A DNA stretch of 64,000 bases from Bacteroides sedimenti (GTDB lineage: Bacteria > Bacteroidota > Bacteroidia > Bacteroidales > Bacteroidaceae): NCBI RefSeq assembly GCF_040365225.1, contig NZ_AP028055.1, positions 3,666,001 through 3,730,000 on the forward strand, in the 5' to 3' direction. The number at the start of each line of letters is the position of its first letter. Position 1 is the first letter of the stretch. Both the position numbers and the translations under genes were made by a program. Under the pieces are notes generated by a model. The model searched no databases, had not been told where the DNA came from, and saw nothing but the letters and a program-made list of their open reading frames with translations. Shown here piece after piece: positions 35,615-43,617 of this stretch.

Positions 35615-35638
35615 AAGGCGGTCCAACTGGGCCGCCTT
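35615..35638 (-). terminator. Terminator of the second glutamate dehydrogenase gene
   Basis: A 10-bp stem (AAGGCGGTCC against GGGCCGCCTT) with a 4-nt loop, followed on the minus strand by TTTATTGTTTT. It lies 27 bp past the stop at 35666. Confidence 0.85.
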
Positions 35639-35665
35639 CTATATTATTACCTATTGTTTTACTGA

Positions 35666-37000
35666 TTACACAATTCCTTGTGCCATCATTGCTTTTGCAA
35701 CTTTCATGAAACCTGCAACGTTTGCACCTTTCACGTAGTTTACATATCCATCAGCATCTGTTCCATACTCAACGCAAGCTGAGTGGATGCTTTGCATGAT
35801 GCTCTTCAGTTTATCGTCAACTTCTTCTTTTGACCAGTTTAATCTGATTGAGTTCTGAGTCATTTCAAGACCTGATACTGATACACCACCGGCATTTGCA
35901 GCTTTACCCGGAGCGTAAAGAATCTTAGCATCCTGGAATACTTTAACTGCTTCTGGAGTGCTAGGCATGTTAGCACCTTCACTAACAGCAATACATCCGT
36001 TTGCTACCAATGTACGGGCGTGGTCGCCATTCAATTCATTCTGAGTTGCAGAAGGAAGAGCGATGTCGCATTTTTCACCCCATGGTTTAGCTCCTTCTAC
36101 ATATTTGCAGCCATATTTTTCTGCATATTCACGGATACGACCTCTGTAAAGGTTCTTAAGTTCCATGATGTAGTCAAGTTTTTCGCGGTCGATTCCGTCT
36201 GGATCATATATGTATCCATCAGAATCAGAGCAAGTCACAACTTTACCACCTAATTCAAGAACTTTTTCGATAGTGTATTGAGCAACGTTACCTGAACCGG
36301 AAACTGTACATACTTTACCATTCAGGTCAGTGCCTTTAGTCTTCAGCATTTCCATCAGGAAGTAGATGTTACCGTAACCTGTTGCTTCAGGGCGAATCAA
36401 AGAACCTCCGAACTCAAGACCTTTACCGGTAAAGGTTCCTGTAAATTCTTTAGCAAGCTTCTTGTACATACCGAACATGAAACCAACTTCACGGCCACCA
36501 ACACCGATATCACCTGCAGGAACGTCTGTGTCAGGACCAATATGGCGCCACAATTCCAGCATGAATGATTGTACAAAACGCATAACTTCAGCATTTGACT
36601 TTCCACGAGGAGAGAAGTCAGATCCACCTTTACCACCACCCATTGGCAATGTTGTCAGAGAGTTTTTGAATGTCTGTTCAAATGCCAGGAACTTAAGAAT
36701 TGAAAGGTTTACCGAACTATGGAAACGGATACCACCTTTATACGGGCCAATTGCATTGTTGTGCTGAACGCGGTAACCCATGTTTGTCTGGATATTACCT
36801 TTATCGTCCATCCATGTTACTCTGAACTGGAATACTCTGTCTGGAATACAGAGACGTTCAATTAGGTTGGCTTTGTCAAATTCAGGATGTTTGTTGTACT
36901 CATCTTCGATGGTAGAAAGTACTTCTTCTACTGCCTGGTGATACTCTGGTTCGTTAGGGAACCTTCTTTTCAGATCGTCTAATACCTTACTTGCGTCCAT
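35666..37000 (-). CDS. gdhB: Glutamate dehydrogenase, copy 2
   Basis: 444 residues, full length, with the same landmarks as copy 1: PMGGGKGGSDF with the catalytic lysine, DTDVPAGDIGVGGREVGFMFGM, and a coenzyme motif that reads VSGSGNVAQ where copy 1 has VSGFGNVAWG. The replaced residues lie in the dinucleotide-binding loop, so coenzyme choice or kinetics may differ. It has a strong consensus promoter and terminator of its own. Synteny with malic enzyme and a prolyl oligopeptidase resembles the pattern I recall in other Bacteroides. The gdhA/gdhB labels of the two copies are tentative. Confidence 0.92.
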   Translation of the reverse strand: MDASKVLDDLKRRFPNEPEYHQAVEEVLSTIEDEYNKHPEFDKANLIERLCIPDRVFQFRVTWMDDKGNIQTNMGYRVQHNNAIGPYKGGIRFHSSVNLSILKFLAFEQTFKNSLTTLPMGGGKGGSDFSPRGKSNAEVMRFVQSFMLELWRHIGPDTDVPAGDIGVGGREVGFMFGMYKKLAKEFTGTFTGKGLEFGGSLIRPEATGYGNIYFLMEMLKTKGTDLNGKVCTVSGSGNVAQYTIEKVLELGGKVVTCSDSDGYIYDPDGIDREKLDYIMELKNLYRGRIREYAEKYGCKYVEGAKPWGEKCDIALPSATQNELNGDHARTLVANGCIAVSEGANMPSTPEAVKVFQDAKILYAPGKAANAGGVSVSGLEMTQNSIRLNWSKEEVDDKLKSIMQSIHSACVEYGTDADGYVNYVKGANVAGFMKVAKAMMAQGIV

Positions 37001-37060
37001 AAGATTTCTTTTATTGGTTGTTGTATGTTAAAAAAGATTGTTTTTCTAAGTTTGTGGTTG

Positions 37061-37091
37061 CAAATGTATGCTTTTAATTTAATATACCAAA
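37061..37091 (-). promoter_or_regulatory. Consensus promoter of glutamate dehydrogenase copy 2
   Basis: On the minus strand TTTG (37091-37088), a 19-nt spacer, then TACATTTG (37068-37061). This is a full match to the Bacteroidota TTTG-N19-TAnnTTTG pattern, about 60 nt before the ATG. Confidence 0.8.
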
Positions 37092-37208
37092 CAAATTATA
37101 AATAAAATATGCGATAAAATAGCATAATGGTTATATTTTGTATTTTTAGTAACTAAAAGATATTATTTTCTTTGTTTTTTAGACTTAAATACAATACTGA
37201 GAAATGGT

Positions 37209-37385
37209 ATGCCATTAATTTCCGGTGAGAGGATATTCAGATCATCAATTCGATTGTCGGATCTTTATCCGGATAGCAAAGTGTTATTTAAAGAATGCGA
37301 ATTCAAACAGATTGCGAACGGGCATGGTGCAATGCTTGGACGTTTGATTTTAATTTTTCAAAATATAATGGGGCAGCAAATATAA
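37209..37385 (+). CDS. Doubtful small ORF between gdhB and malic enzyme
   Basis: A 58-codon frame with an ATG (MPLISGERIFRSSIRLSDLY at its start) ends at TAA in the stem of the malic enzyme terminator. Composition is protein-like but no family is recognised, and no clear promoter or ribosome binding site precedes it. It may be a remnant or chance. Confidence 0.2.
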   Translation: MPLISGERIFRSSIRLSDLYPDSKVLFKECEFKQIANGHGAMLGRLILIFQNIMGQQI

Positions 37386-37413
37386 ACAGCTTGTGTTTAA
37401 TATTTACCGCCCC
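37370..37413 (-). terminator. Probable terminator of the malic enzyme gene
   Basis: GGGGC-(A)-GCAAATAT pairs with ATATTTACCGCCCC (12 of 14 positions) just past the stop at 37429. The following T-rich stretch on the minus strand is weak (ATTATATTTTG). Confidence 0.55.
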
Positions 37414-37428
37414 GAAGAGTGTTACCTA

Positions 37429-39714
37429 TTAACGTTCTTTTCCGTTCGCAGCAACAATAGCATCAATCACAGCAACAGCTGTAATGTTTACAATGTCGCG
37501 AACAGAGCTTTCGCTATCTGTAAAGTGAATAGGTTTATTTAGACCCATTTGGATAGGGCCAATCAGTTCTGTATCGCACATAGACTGAATTAGCTTATAA
37601 CCAGAGTTGGCAGAGCTAAGATTAGGGAATATCAATGTATTTACATCCTTTCCAAACAGCTTGGTGAATGGATATTTAGCATCACGAAGTGCTTTGTTCA
37701 ATGCAAAGTTTACCTGCATTTCACCGTCAATAGCCAGATCTGGATAGGCATCCTGCATCTTTCTTACAGCTTCATGTACTTTGGCCGGACTTCCTGCAGG
37801 GTCAGAACCGAAGTTTGAATAAGAAAGCATTGCCATTACCGGTGTCTGATTGAAGAAACGAACGGTTTCAGCAGCCAGTTTGGCAATATCAGTCAATGTT
37901 TCTGTGTCCGGGTGACGGTTGATCAATGTATCTGCAAGGAAATATGTTCCTTTCTTTGAATTCAGGATGTGCATTGTACCGAAATGGTTATATCCTTCTT
38001 TTATTCCGATAACTTCTTTAGCAACCTTAATGGTGTTGGTGTATTTTGTGTAGAGACCGGTGATGAAAGCATCAGCTTCGCCTGTTTCTACCATCATCAT
38101 ACCAAAGTAGTTACGTTCGAACATCTTATCGGTTGCTTCATCGTAGTTGGCACCTTCACGAGCACGTTTTTCAGTCAGGATTTGTGCATAACGATCGCGA
38201 CGTTCTGTTTCACGGTCATGACGAAGGTTTACGATTTCAATACCGTCCAGATTCAGATCAAGCTCTTTTGCTGTCTTTTCGATACGTTCTTCGTTACCTA
38301 ATAATATAGGATGACAGATACCTTCATTCTTTGCTTCTACAGCTGCTCTCAACATATTAGGATGTCCGCCTTCTGCAAACACTACCTTTTTAGGATTGCT
38401 GCGTGCCATGTCATACAACTGACTAGTTAGCTGAGATTCGTATCCCATCAGTTCGCGGAGACGTTTCTTGTATGCATCCCAGTCTTCAATTGGTTTGCGG
38501 GCAACTCCTGATTCCATAGCAGCTTTTGCCACTGCCATTGATACTTCAGTGATCAAACGTGGGTCAACTGGTTTCGGAATAAAGTATTCTGGTCCGAATG
38601 TAAGGCTACTTACATTATAAGCTTTGTTTACAACATCCGGAACTGGTTGTTTGGCTAATCCGGCAATTGCTTTTACTGCAGCAAGCTTCATCTCTTCGTT
38701 GATGGCGCATGCACGTGTGTCAAGAGCACCGCGGAAAATATATGGGAAACCGATAACGTTGTTAATCTGGTTAGGATAATCTGAACGTCCGGTTGCCATT
38801 AATACATCAGGGCGTGATGACATTGCATCTTCGTATGATATTTCAGGAACTGGATTTGCAAGAGCAAATACAATTGGGTCTTTTGCCATTGAACGGACCA
38901 TATCCTGTGAAAGCACATTACCTTTTGATAAACCAAGGAATACATCAGCATCTTTAACTGCTTCGGCCAAAGTGTGAATGTCTGTACGAGAAGTTGCAAA
39001 GAACTTTTTAGATTCGTTCAGGTCAGTACGCGAAGTTGATATTACACCTTTACTATCAAGCATCACAATGTTTTCTTTGCGTGCTCCAAGTGCAATGTAT
39101 AATTTGGTGCAGGAGTTGGCAGAAGCACCGGCTCCGTTCACAACGATTTTTACCTCTTCAATCTTCTTTCCAGCCACTTCGAGTGCATTTACCAAACCTG
39201 CACTCGAAATGATTGCAGTTCCGTGTTGGTCATCATGCATTACTGGAATGTCTAGTTCTGCTTTTAAACGAGTTTCAATTTCGAAGCACTCAGGAGCTTT
39301 GATATCTTCAAGGTTGATACCTCCGAAAGTCGGAGCAATAGCTTTCACTGCTTCGATAAACTTTTCGGGATCTTTCTCGTTTACTTCAATATCAAAAACA
39401 TCAATTCCTGCATAAATTTTGAAAAGTAATCCTTTACCTTCCATTACGGGCTTTCCAGCCATAGCACCGATATCTCCAAGACCTAGTACAGCTGTACCAT
39501 TAGAGATTACTGCAACCAGATTTCCTTTTGCAGTATAATCGTAAGCTGTCTGTGGTTCTCTTTCAATTTCTAGACAAGGTTCTGCCACTCCGGGAGAGTA
39601 AGCTAAAGATAAGTCAGTTTGTGTACTGTAGGGTTTGGTAGGAATTACCTCGATTTTTCCGGGCTTACCCTGTGAGTGATAGAGTAGAGCCGCTTCTTTT
39701 GTTATTTTAGCCAT
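37429..39714 (-). CDS. maeB: NADP-dependent malic enzyme with phosphotransacetylase-like domain
   Basis: 761 residues in two parts. The first 420 or so are the malic enzyme: the tyrosine region [11 protein letters not shown], the lysine/aspartate region [13 protein letters not shown] and [11 protein letters not shown], and the nucleotide motif [12 protein letters not shown]. The rest resembles phosphate acetyltransferase (from about 430, [20 protein letters not shown]) and in this class is usually regulatory, not catalytic. It converts malate to pyruvate and CO2 with NADPH formation. TAGCTTTG at 39744-39751 (minus) is a likely -7 element. Confidence 0.95.
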   Translation of the reverse strand: MAKITKEAALLYHSQGKPGKIEVIPTKPYSTQTDLSLAYSPGVAEPCLEIEREPQTAYDYTAKGNLVAVISNGTAVLGLGDIGAMAGKPVMEGKGLLFKIYAGIDVFDIEVNEKDPEKFIEAVKAIAPTFGGINLEDIKAPECFEIETRLKAELDIPVMHDDQHGTAIISSAGLVNALEVAGKKIEEVKIVVNGAGASANSCTKLYIALGARKENIVMLDSKGVISTSRTDLNESKKFFATSRTDIHTLAEAVKDADVFLGLSKGNVLSQDMVRSMAKDPIVFALANPVPEISYEDAMSSRPDVLMATGRSDYPNQINNVIGFPYIFRGALDTRACAINEEMKLAAVKAIAGLAKQPVPDVVNKAYNVSSLTFGPEYFIPKPVDPRLITEVSMAVAKAAMESGVARKPIEDWDAYKKRLRELMGYESQLTSQLYDMARSNPKKVVFAEGGHPNMLRAAVEAKNEGICHPILLGNEERIEKTAKELDLNLDGIEIVNLRHDRETERRDRYAQILTEKRAREGANYDEATDKMFERNYFGMMMVETGEADAFITGLYTKYTNTIKVAKEVIGIKEGYNHFGTMHILNSKKGTYFLADTLINRHPDTETLTDIAKLAAETVRFFNQTPVMAMLSYSNFGSDPAGSPAKVHEAVRKMQDAYPDLAIDGEMQVNFALNKALRDAKYPFTKLFGKDVNTLIFPNLSSANSGYKLIQSMCDTELIGPIQMGLNKPIHFTDSESSVRDIVNITAVAVIDAIVAANGKER

Positions 39715-39802
39715 TTTGTTGTGTGATTAATCATATATTCACCACAAAGCTACAAAATAAAGTTGTAAATTGTAGTTTTTTAAATGTCAAATAATACAGA
39801 TT

Positions 39803-39834
39803 GTTGCAAATAGATTGTAAAATAACTAATTTTG
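39803..39834 (+). promoter_or_regulatory. Predicted promoter of the thioesterase gene
   Basis: GTTG at 39803-39806, a 20-nt spacer, then TAATTTTG at 39827-39834, 19 nt before the ATG. The -7 fits TAnnTTTG; the -33 differs from TTTG at one base. Confidence 0.6.
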
Positions 39835-39853
39835 TAGCCTAAAAAAATAGAAA

Positions 39854-40294
39854 ATGGAAAGATTGATATTTAAACATACGGTTCCTATTCAACTTCGATT
39901 TAATGATTTTGATGCGTTGGGGCATGTTAATAACTCGGTATATTTCTCCTTCTACGATCTGGGAAAAACATTTTATTTTAAAGAAGTAGTTCCTGGCATT
40001 ATTTCAAGCAATGAAGTAGGAGTGGTTATTGCAAACATTCAGGTAAGTTTCTTGTTATCGGTTTATCCGAATGAGAACGTTGCTGTGCAGACTGCAGTTA
40101 CCGAAATAGGAAATAAAAGCTTTAAATTGCTTCAGCAACTGATTGACGTTGATACGAACGAAGTTAAATCAATTTGCCAGACGGTAATGGTTGGTTTTGA
40201 TGCTAAAACAAAAACGACCCGACCGATTTCTGAAGAATGGAGAAAAGCCATAACAGAATTTGAGGATAGGGGAGATCTGAGCAAAGCGGTTTAA
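39854..40294 (+). CDS. Acyl-CoA thioesterase, hotdog fold (YbgC/FadM type)
   Basis: 146 residues with the 4-hydroxybenzoyl-CoA thioesterase-type opening LRFNDFDALGHVNNSVYFSF, which holds the catalytic Asp and the start of the long hotdog helix. The later strands (VGVVIANIQVSFLLSV and KSFKLLQQLID) complete the fold. It hydrolyses an acyl-CoA thioester in the cytosol; the acyl group cannot be read. It is divergent from malic enzyme and has its own promoter. Confidence 0.88.
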   Translation: MERLIFKHTVPIQLRFNDFDALGHVNNSVYFSFYDLGKTFYFKEVVPGIISSNEVGVVIANIQVSFLLSVYPNENVAVQTAVTEIGNKSFKLLQQLIDVDTNEVKSICQTVMVGFDAKTKTTRPISEEWRKAITEFEDRGDLSKAV

Positions 40295-41127
40295 CTAATT
40301 GGCACTTTCTGGCACGATCTTAGTTGATTAATAAATAAGGATAGTATCACAACACAGCAGACTACTTTTAACCACTTTAGGATCTGTCCTTACTTCTTTA
40401 GTTCTTGTCAGATAAGTGTTGATATAATTGTTTCTATAAGCATTTTTTCAAACCTAGTGATTTCTATTTCGTTCTTTATTCAACAGAATGCAACTCGCAA
40501 TATTCAGCACTTTCCTGTAAAGACTATTTTTTCTCTTTAAATTAATACAGCTGTTTTATACTTATATTACCATAAATGTGGTAATTAAATCCCATTTGAA
40601 AAGCTAATGGAAAAACCACCAAGTAAATAGCAAGAATCAAAAATCTATGTTATCACAATGTGATTACTCACAGAAAGAATATTTTTCGAAAGACTGGCGT
40701 GTGCAGTATTCACGAACTCACGGTTTATGCTATAAAAACAGGACTTATTGATCCAACTGAATATTATAATATAGATATTAAATGTTTAAATATATAGAAA
40801 TCAGTTAGATGTATTATTTTCGTGGGTTGATTATTTGTTTTATTTGAAAAAAAGATCTGCTTTTTGATATAAATTTGAAGGCTACTCTCCAGTCTGATAG
40901 GTGTTACTTATTATTTCTAATGCAAAAGAGTCATTTTCAACCAATATCGTGGATTAAAAATGACTCTTTTATATTATATCTTTATAAGAAGATTATGAAT
41001 GATAATATAAAACTTTATCATTCGTATCCAGGGTTTTACATCTCATTCTCTTTTTTTATCAACTAGTAAAGCTGATGATTTACAGCAGAAAAAGATGAAC
41101 TTACCATCAAAGGATCTACACTTTCTA
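40295..41127. other. 0.83-kb AT-rich spacer without a recognised gene
   Basis: It lies between the convergent thioesterase and PatB genes. No supported gene or RNA is seen. It contains one good hairpin (40924-40970), listed separately, and a short tandem TGGCAC pair near 40301-40317. Confidence 0.6.
40924..40970. terminator. Orphan hairpin, terminator-like
   Basis: A perfect 14-bp stem (AAAAGAGTCATTTT and its complement) around a 19-nt loop ending in TTTT. It is over 600 bp past the thioesterase stop and about 160 bp past the stop of the PatB gene, so the transcript it ends is unclear. Confidence 0.5.
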
Positions 41128-42306
41128 TTATTTCCCAAATTGTTCTTTGTAGGCTGTTTCCAACTGGCCGAGTGCTTTCTGGAGAATCGAACGTGGGCAG
41201 CCTGCATTCAAACGCATAAATCCAGTTCCCTCTTTACCAAACATTGCTCCGTCGTTTAAAGCCAGATGAGCCTTGTCTACAAAGAAATCTACTAATTCAG
41301 GCTGACTTAATCCTAATTCCTGGCAATCCAGGAAAATGAGATATGAAGCTTGAGGGCGTATTATTTTTATACGCGGCATATTTTTCTGTAAATAGTTATC
41401 TACATAATCAATGTTTTTCTGTATGTAATCAAGGAGCTGATTCAGCCAATCTGTTCCCTGTTCGTAGGCGGCGGCCACAGAGATAAAGGCAAATACATGT
41501 CCTTCCGAAAGTTCGCTGGCACTTAGATAATTATGAAACTTTTTTCTTATCTCGTTATTTTCAATGATGCAATATGAGCTCGATAGTCCCGGCATGTTGA
41601 ATGCTTTGCTGGGTGACATGAAGACAATGGAGTTCAAACGAGCTTTTTCCGAAACTTTGGCAAAAGGAGTATGTTTAAAACCTGGTAAAGTGAGGTCGGC
41701 GTGAATCTCATCAGAGAGAACCAAAGTCCCGTTATCGTAACAAATTTCGGCTATTGCAGACAGCTCCTCTTTACTCCATACTCTTCCTCCCGGATTATGA
41801 GGATTGCAAAGAATAAATAACTTACAACCTTTGATTACCTCTTTGAAGTGTTCCAGATTCATGCGATATTGCCCATTTTCCAGTACCAATGGATTGTAAA
41901 CCACCTCTCGGTTATTATGTTCTGTCACCAGGAAGAAAGGATGATAAACCGGTGTCTGTACCAGGACTTTATCTCCGGGTTTGGTAAAGCAATTCAGCAC
42001 AAATGCAATGCCCGGCACAATTCCAGGGGTAAAACTTATTTGCTCTTTTGAGACGCTCCAGTCGAATCTGTTTAAAAGCCATTTTTCAATAGCGTGGTAA
42101 TATGATACCGGCTTACATGTATATCCCAAAATTCCGTTTTCACATCTTTGTCTGATAGCATCCAGGATAAATGGCGCAGTTCGGAAATCCATATCTGCGA
42201 CCCAAAGTGGCAGTAAGTCGTCCCTTCCCCATCTTGGCTTTACTGCATCTACTTTCAGAGCATCGGTTCCTGCACGATCTATTACCTCATCAAAGTTATA
42301 TTTCAT
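41128..42306 (-). CDS. patB: PatB/MalY-type pyridoxal-phosphate aminotransferase
   Basis: 392 residues, a fold-type I PLP enzyme. The opening DAVKPRWGRDDLLPLWVADM is characteristic of the MalY/PatB cystathionine beta-lyase group. The PLP lysine lies in MSPSKAFNMPGL, the Asp contacting the pyridine in LVLSDEIHADL, and the C-terminal arginine in FMRLNAGCPRS. Likely activity is C-S lyase action on cystathionine or cysteine; some members regulate or act as aminotransferases. It is transcribed alone. Confidence 0.92.
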   Translation of the reverse strand: MKYNFDEVIDRAGTDALKVDAVKPRWGRDDLLPLWVADMDFRTAPFILDAIRQRCENGILGYTCKPVSYYHAIEKWLLNRFDWSVSKEQISFTPGIVPGIAFVLNCFTKPGDKVLVQTPVYHPFFLVTEHNNREVVYNPLVLENGQYRMNLEHFKEVIKGCKLFILCNPHNPGGRVWSKEELSAIAEICYDNGTLVLSDEIHADLTLPGFKHTPFAKVSEKARLNSIVFMSPSKAFNMPGLSSSYCIIENNEIRKKFHNYLSASELSEGHVFAFISVAAAYEQGTDWLNQLLDYIQKNIDYVDNYLQKNMPRIKIIRPQASYLIFLDCQELGLSQPELVDFFVDKAHLALNDGAMFGKEGTGFMRLNAGCPRSILQKALGQLETAYKEQFGK

Positions 42307-42532
42307 AATTTGTTTCTAATTTGTTGTTCATCTTTCAAAAATGCAAAAATACAATTCATTCTTCGTTGAATGAAATAAAACAGGCACAATCTCTGCACCC
42401 TAAAAGGATAAATAATATCTTTCACTGTGAACCGATAAAGATAAGATTCTTTAATCAAATCAAACATAGAATCAAGAGTGAATCTATATTTTATCGAATT
42501 AGTTGTCGGAGTAATTTTATATTATTGCTTGC

Positions 42533-43612
42533 TTATTTAATTTTGATAGAATTGCTCATACAAATAGTGCATTCACTTCCTGACTGGTGGGCATGAAAGT
42601 TCCGTTCAACCAAATCTCTGGATTTGTTCGCATAGCAATAAACACAATGATGCGGGCAGGTATTGTACATCCCGATATCTTTGCTTAAGATGCATCCGCA
42701 AGCTTTACGCTGTCCTTTGTCTTTCAGATTGATTGGACTTTGTGGCAATTCAGGAGGAAACATCTCTTTGGTATCGGGAAGTTTACCTGTTGCCAGAAAA
42801 TACATTAACTCAAGGTCAGATTGAAATATTCGTGCTATTAGCTTTTTATCAATGCAACTGTTATGCTCTATTCCATATTTACTAAGGTCGATGGCTTCTG
42901 CACATGTCGCTATTGAAAGTTCCCAGCCACCTTCTTTCCAGATTCGACGAAGTTTGGCTAATCCTTCACCAATAATATTCATTTGTTTTTCTGCTGGTTC
43001 AGCATTACCAATACTTTCTTTAGTGAAGTCTGTTGTTTCTTGAATCAACTTTGTCTGAACGGTGCGGTAAGTATTTATATCCACAAAACTGATTACCAAT
43101 TTTTCGGTATAACCTTTCAGCTGAACCCCAATATTACGGATTCTCTTCAAGAGTACTTCCGGAGTAATTTGTGAAGTGATAATTATTGGGTCGAACCGCC
43201 AGATTACTCTCTCTTTGCCTATCAATAATGATAATTCTTTGAATGTATAAATACGTTCCTGCAATGAGGGTAAATTGGGCTCGAATCTGTCTTGTTGGTA
43301 GTCGTTTAAGGTGAATTGGAAATAATAATGAATGTTTTGCTTATCCAGCTCATGTAGATAGGGGAGAATGGGTTTCGGATTTTTTGTCCAGAAGACTATA
43401 ACTTTGCATTTTTTGAATGAGACATATACAGGTTTCTGGTTAAAAGGGTTGTGCCATTTAAGATAACCTTTTTTCAGACGGTTAAAGAACCAATCGGCAT
43501 ACCAGGCAGGGATATCAGTCGATCTGCTGGCTGAGATGATAACGGGAGCAAGTGCTTCCACCTGTTCACCGTTATCAGTTGTAATCTTTATTTTATCATG
43601 CCAAACTCTCAT
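42533..43612 (-). CDS. DUF1848 protein with C-terminal CxxxCxxC motif
   Basis: 359 residues. The N-terminal part (PVIISASRSTDIPAWYADWF and VIVFWTKNPKPI) matches DUF1848, a family without an assigned function that I recall. Near the C-terminus a radical-SAM-style CPHHCVYC motif is seen at C319, C323 and C326, preceded by C305 and C307 and followed by C348 and C351. Radical SAM enzymes usually carry that motif at the N-terminal end of the barrel, so the order here would be permuted; cluster binding is inferred. Its ATG lies only 5 bp after the GH3 stop, so it probably belongs to the same transcript. Confidence 0.85.
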   Translation of the reverse strand: MRVWHDKIKITTDNGEQVEALAPVIISASRSTDIPAWYADWFFNRLKKGYLKWHNPFNQKPVYVSFKKCKVIVFWTKNPKPILPYLHELDKQNIHYYFQFTLNDYQQDRFEPNLPSLQERIYTFKELSLLIGKERVIWRFDPIIITSQITPEVLLKRIRNIGVQLKGYTEKLVISFVDINTYRTVQTKLIQETTDFTKESIGNAEPAEKQMNIIGEGLAKLRRIWKEGGWELSIATCAEAIDLSKYGIEHNSCIDKKLIARIFQSDLELMYFLATGKLPDTKEMFPPELPQSPINLKDKGQRKACGCILSKDIGMYNTCPHHCVYCYANKSRDLVERNFHAHQSGSECTICMSNSIKIK

Positions 43613-43617
43613 TCATT

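Noticed and set aside
40875..41066. 63-codon frame in the thioesterase-PatB spacer
   Set aside because: It spans the orphan hairpin at 40924-40970 and looks like random AT-rich sequence.
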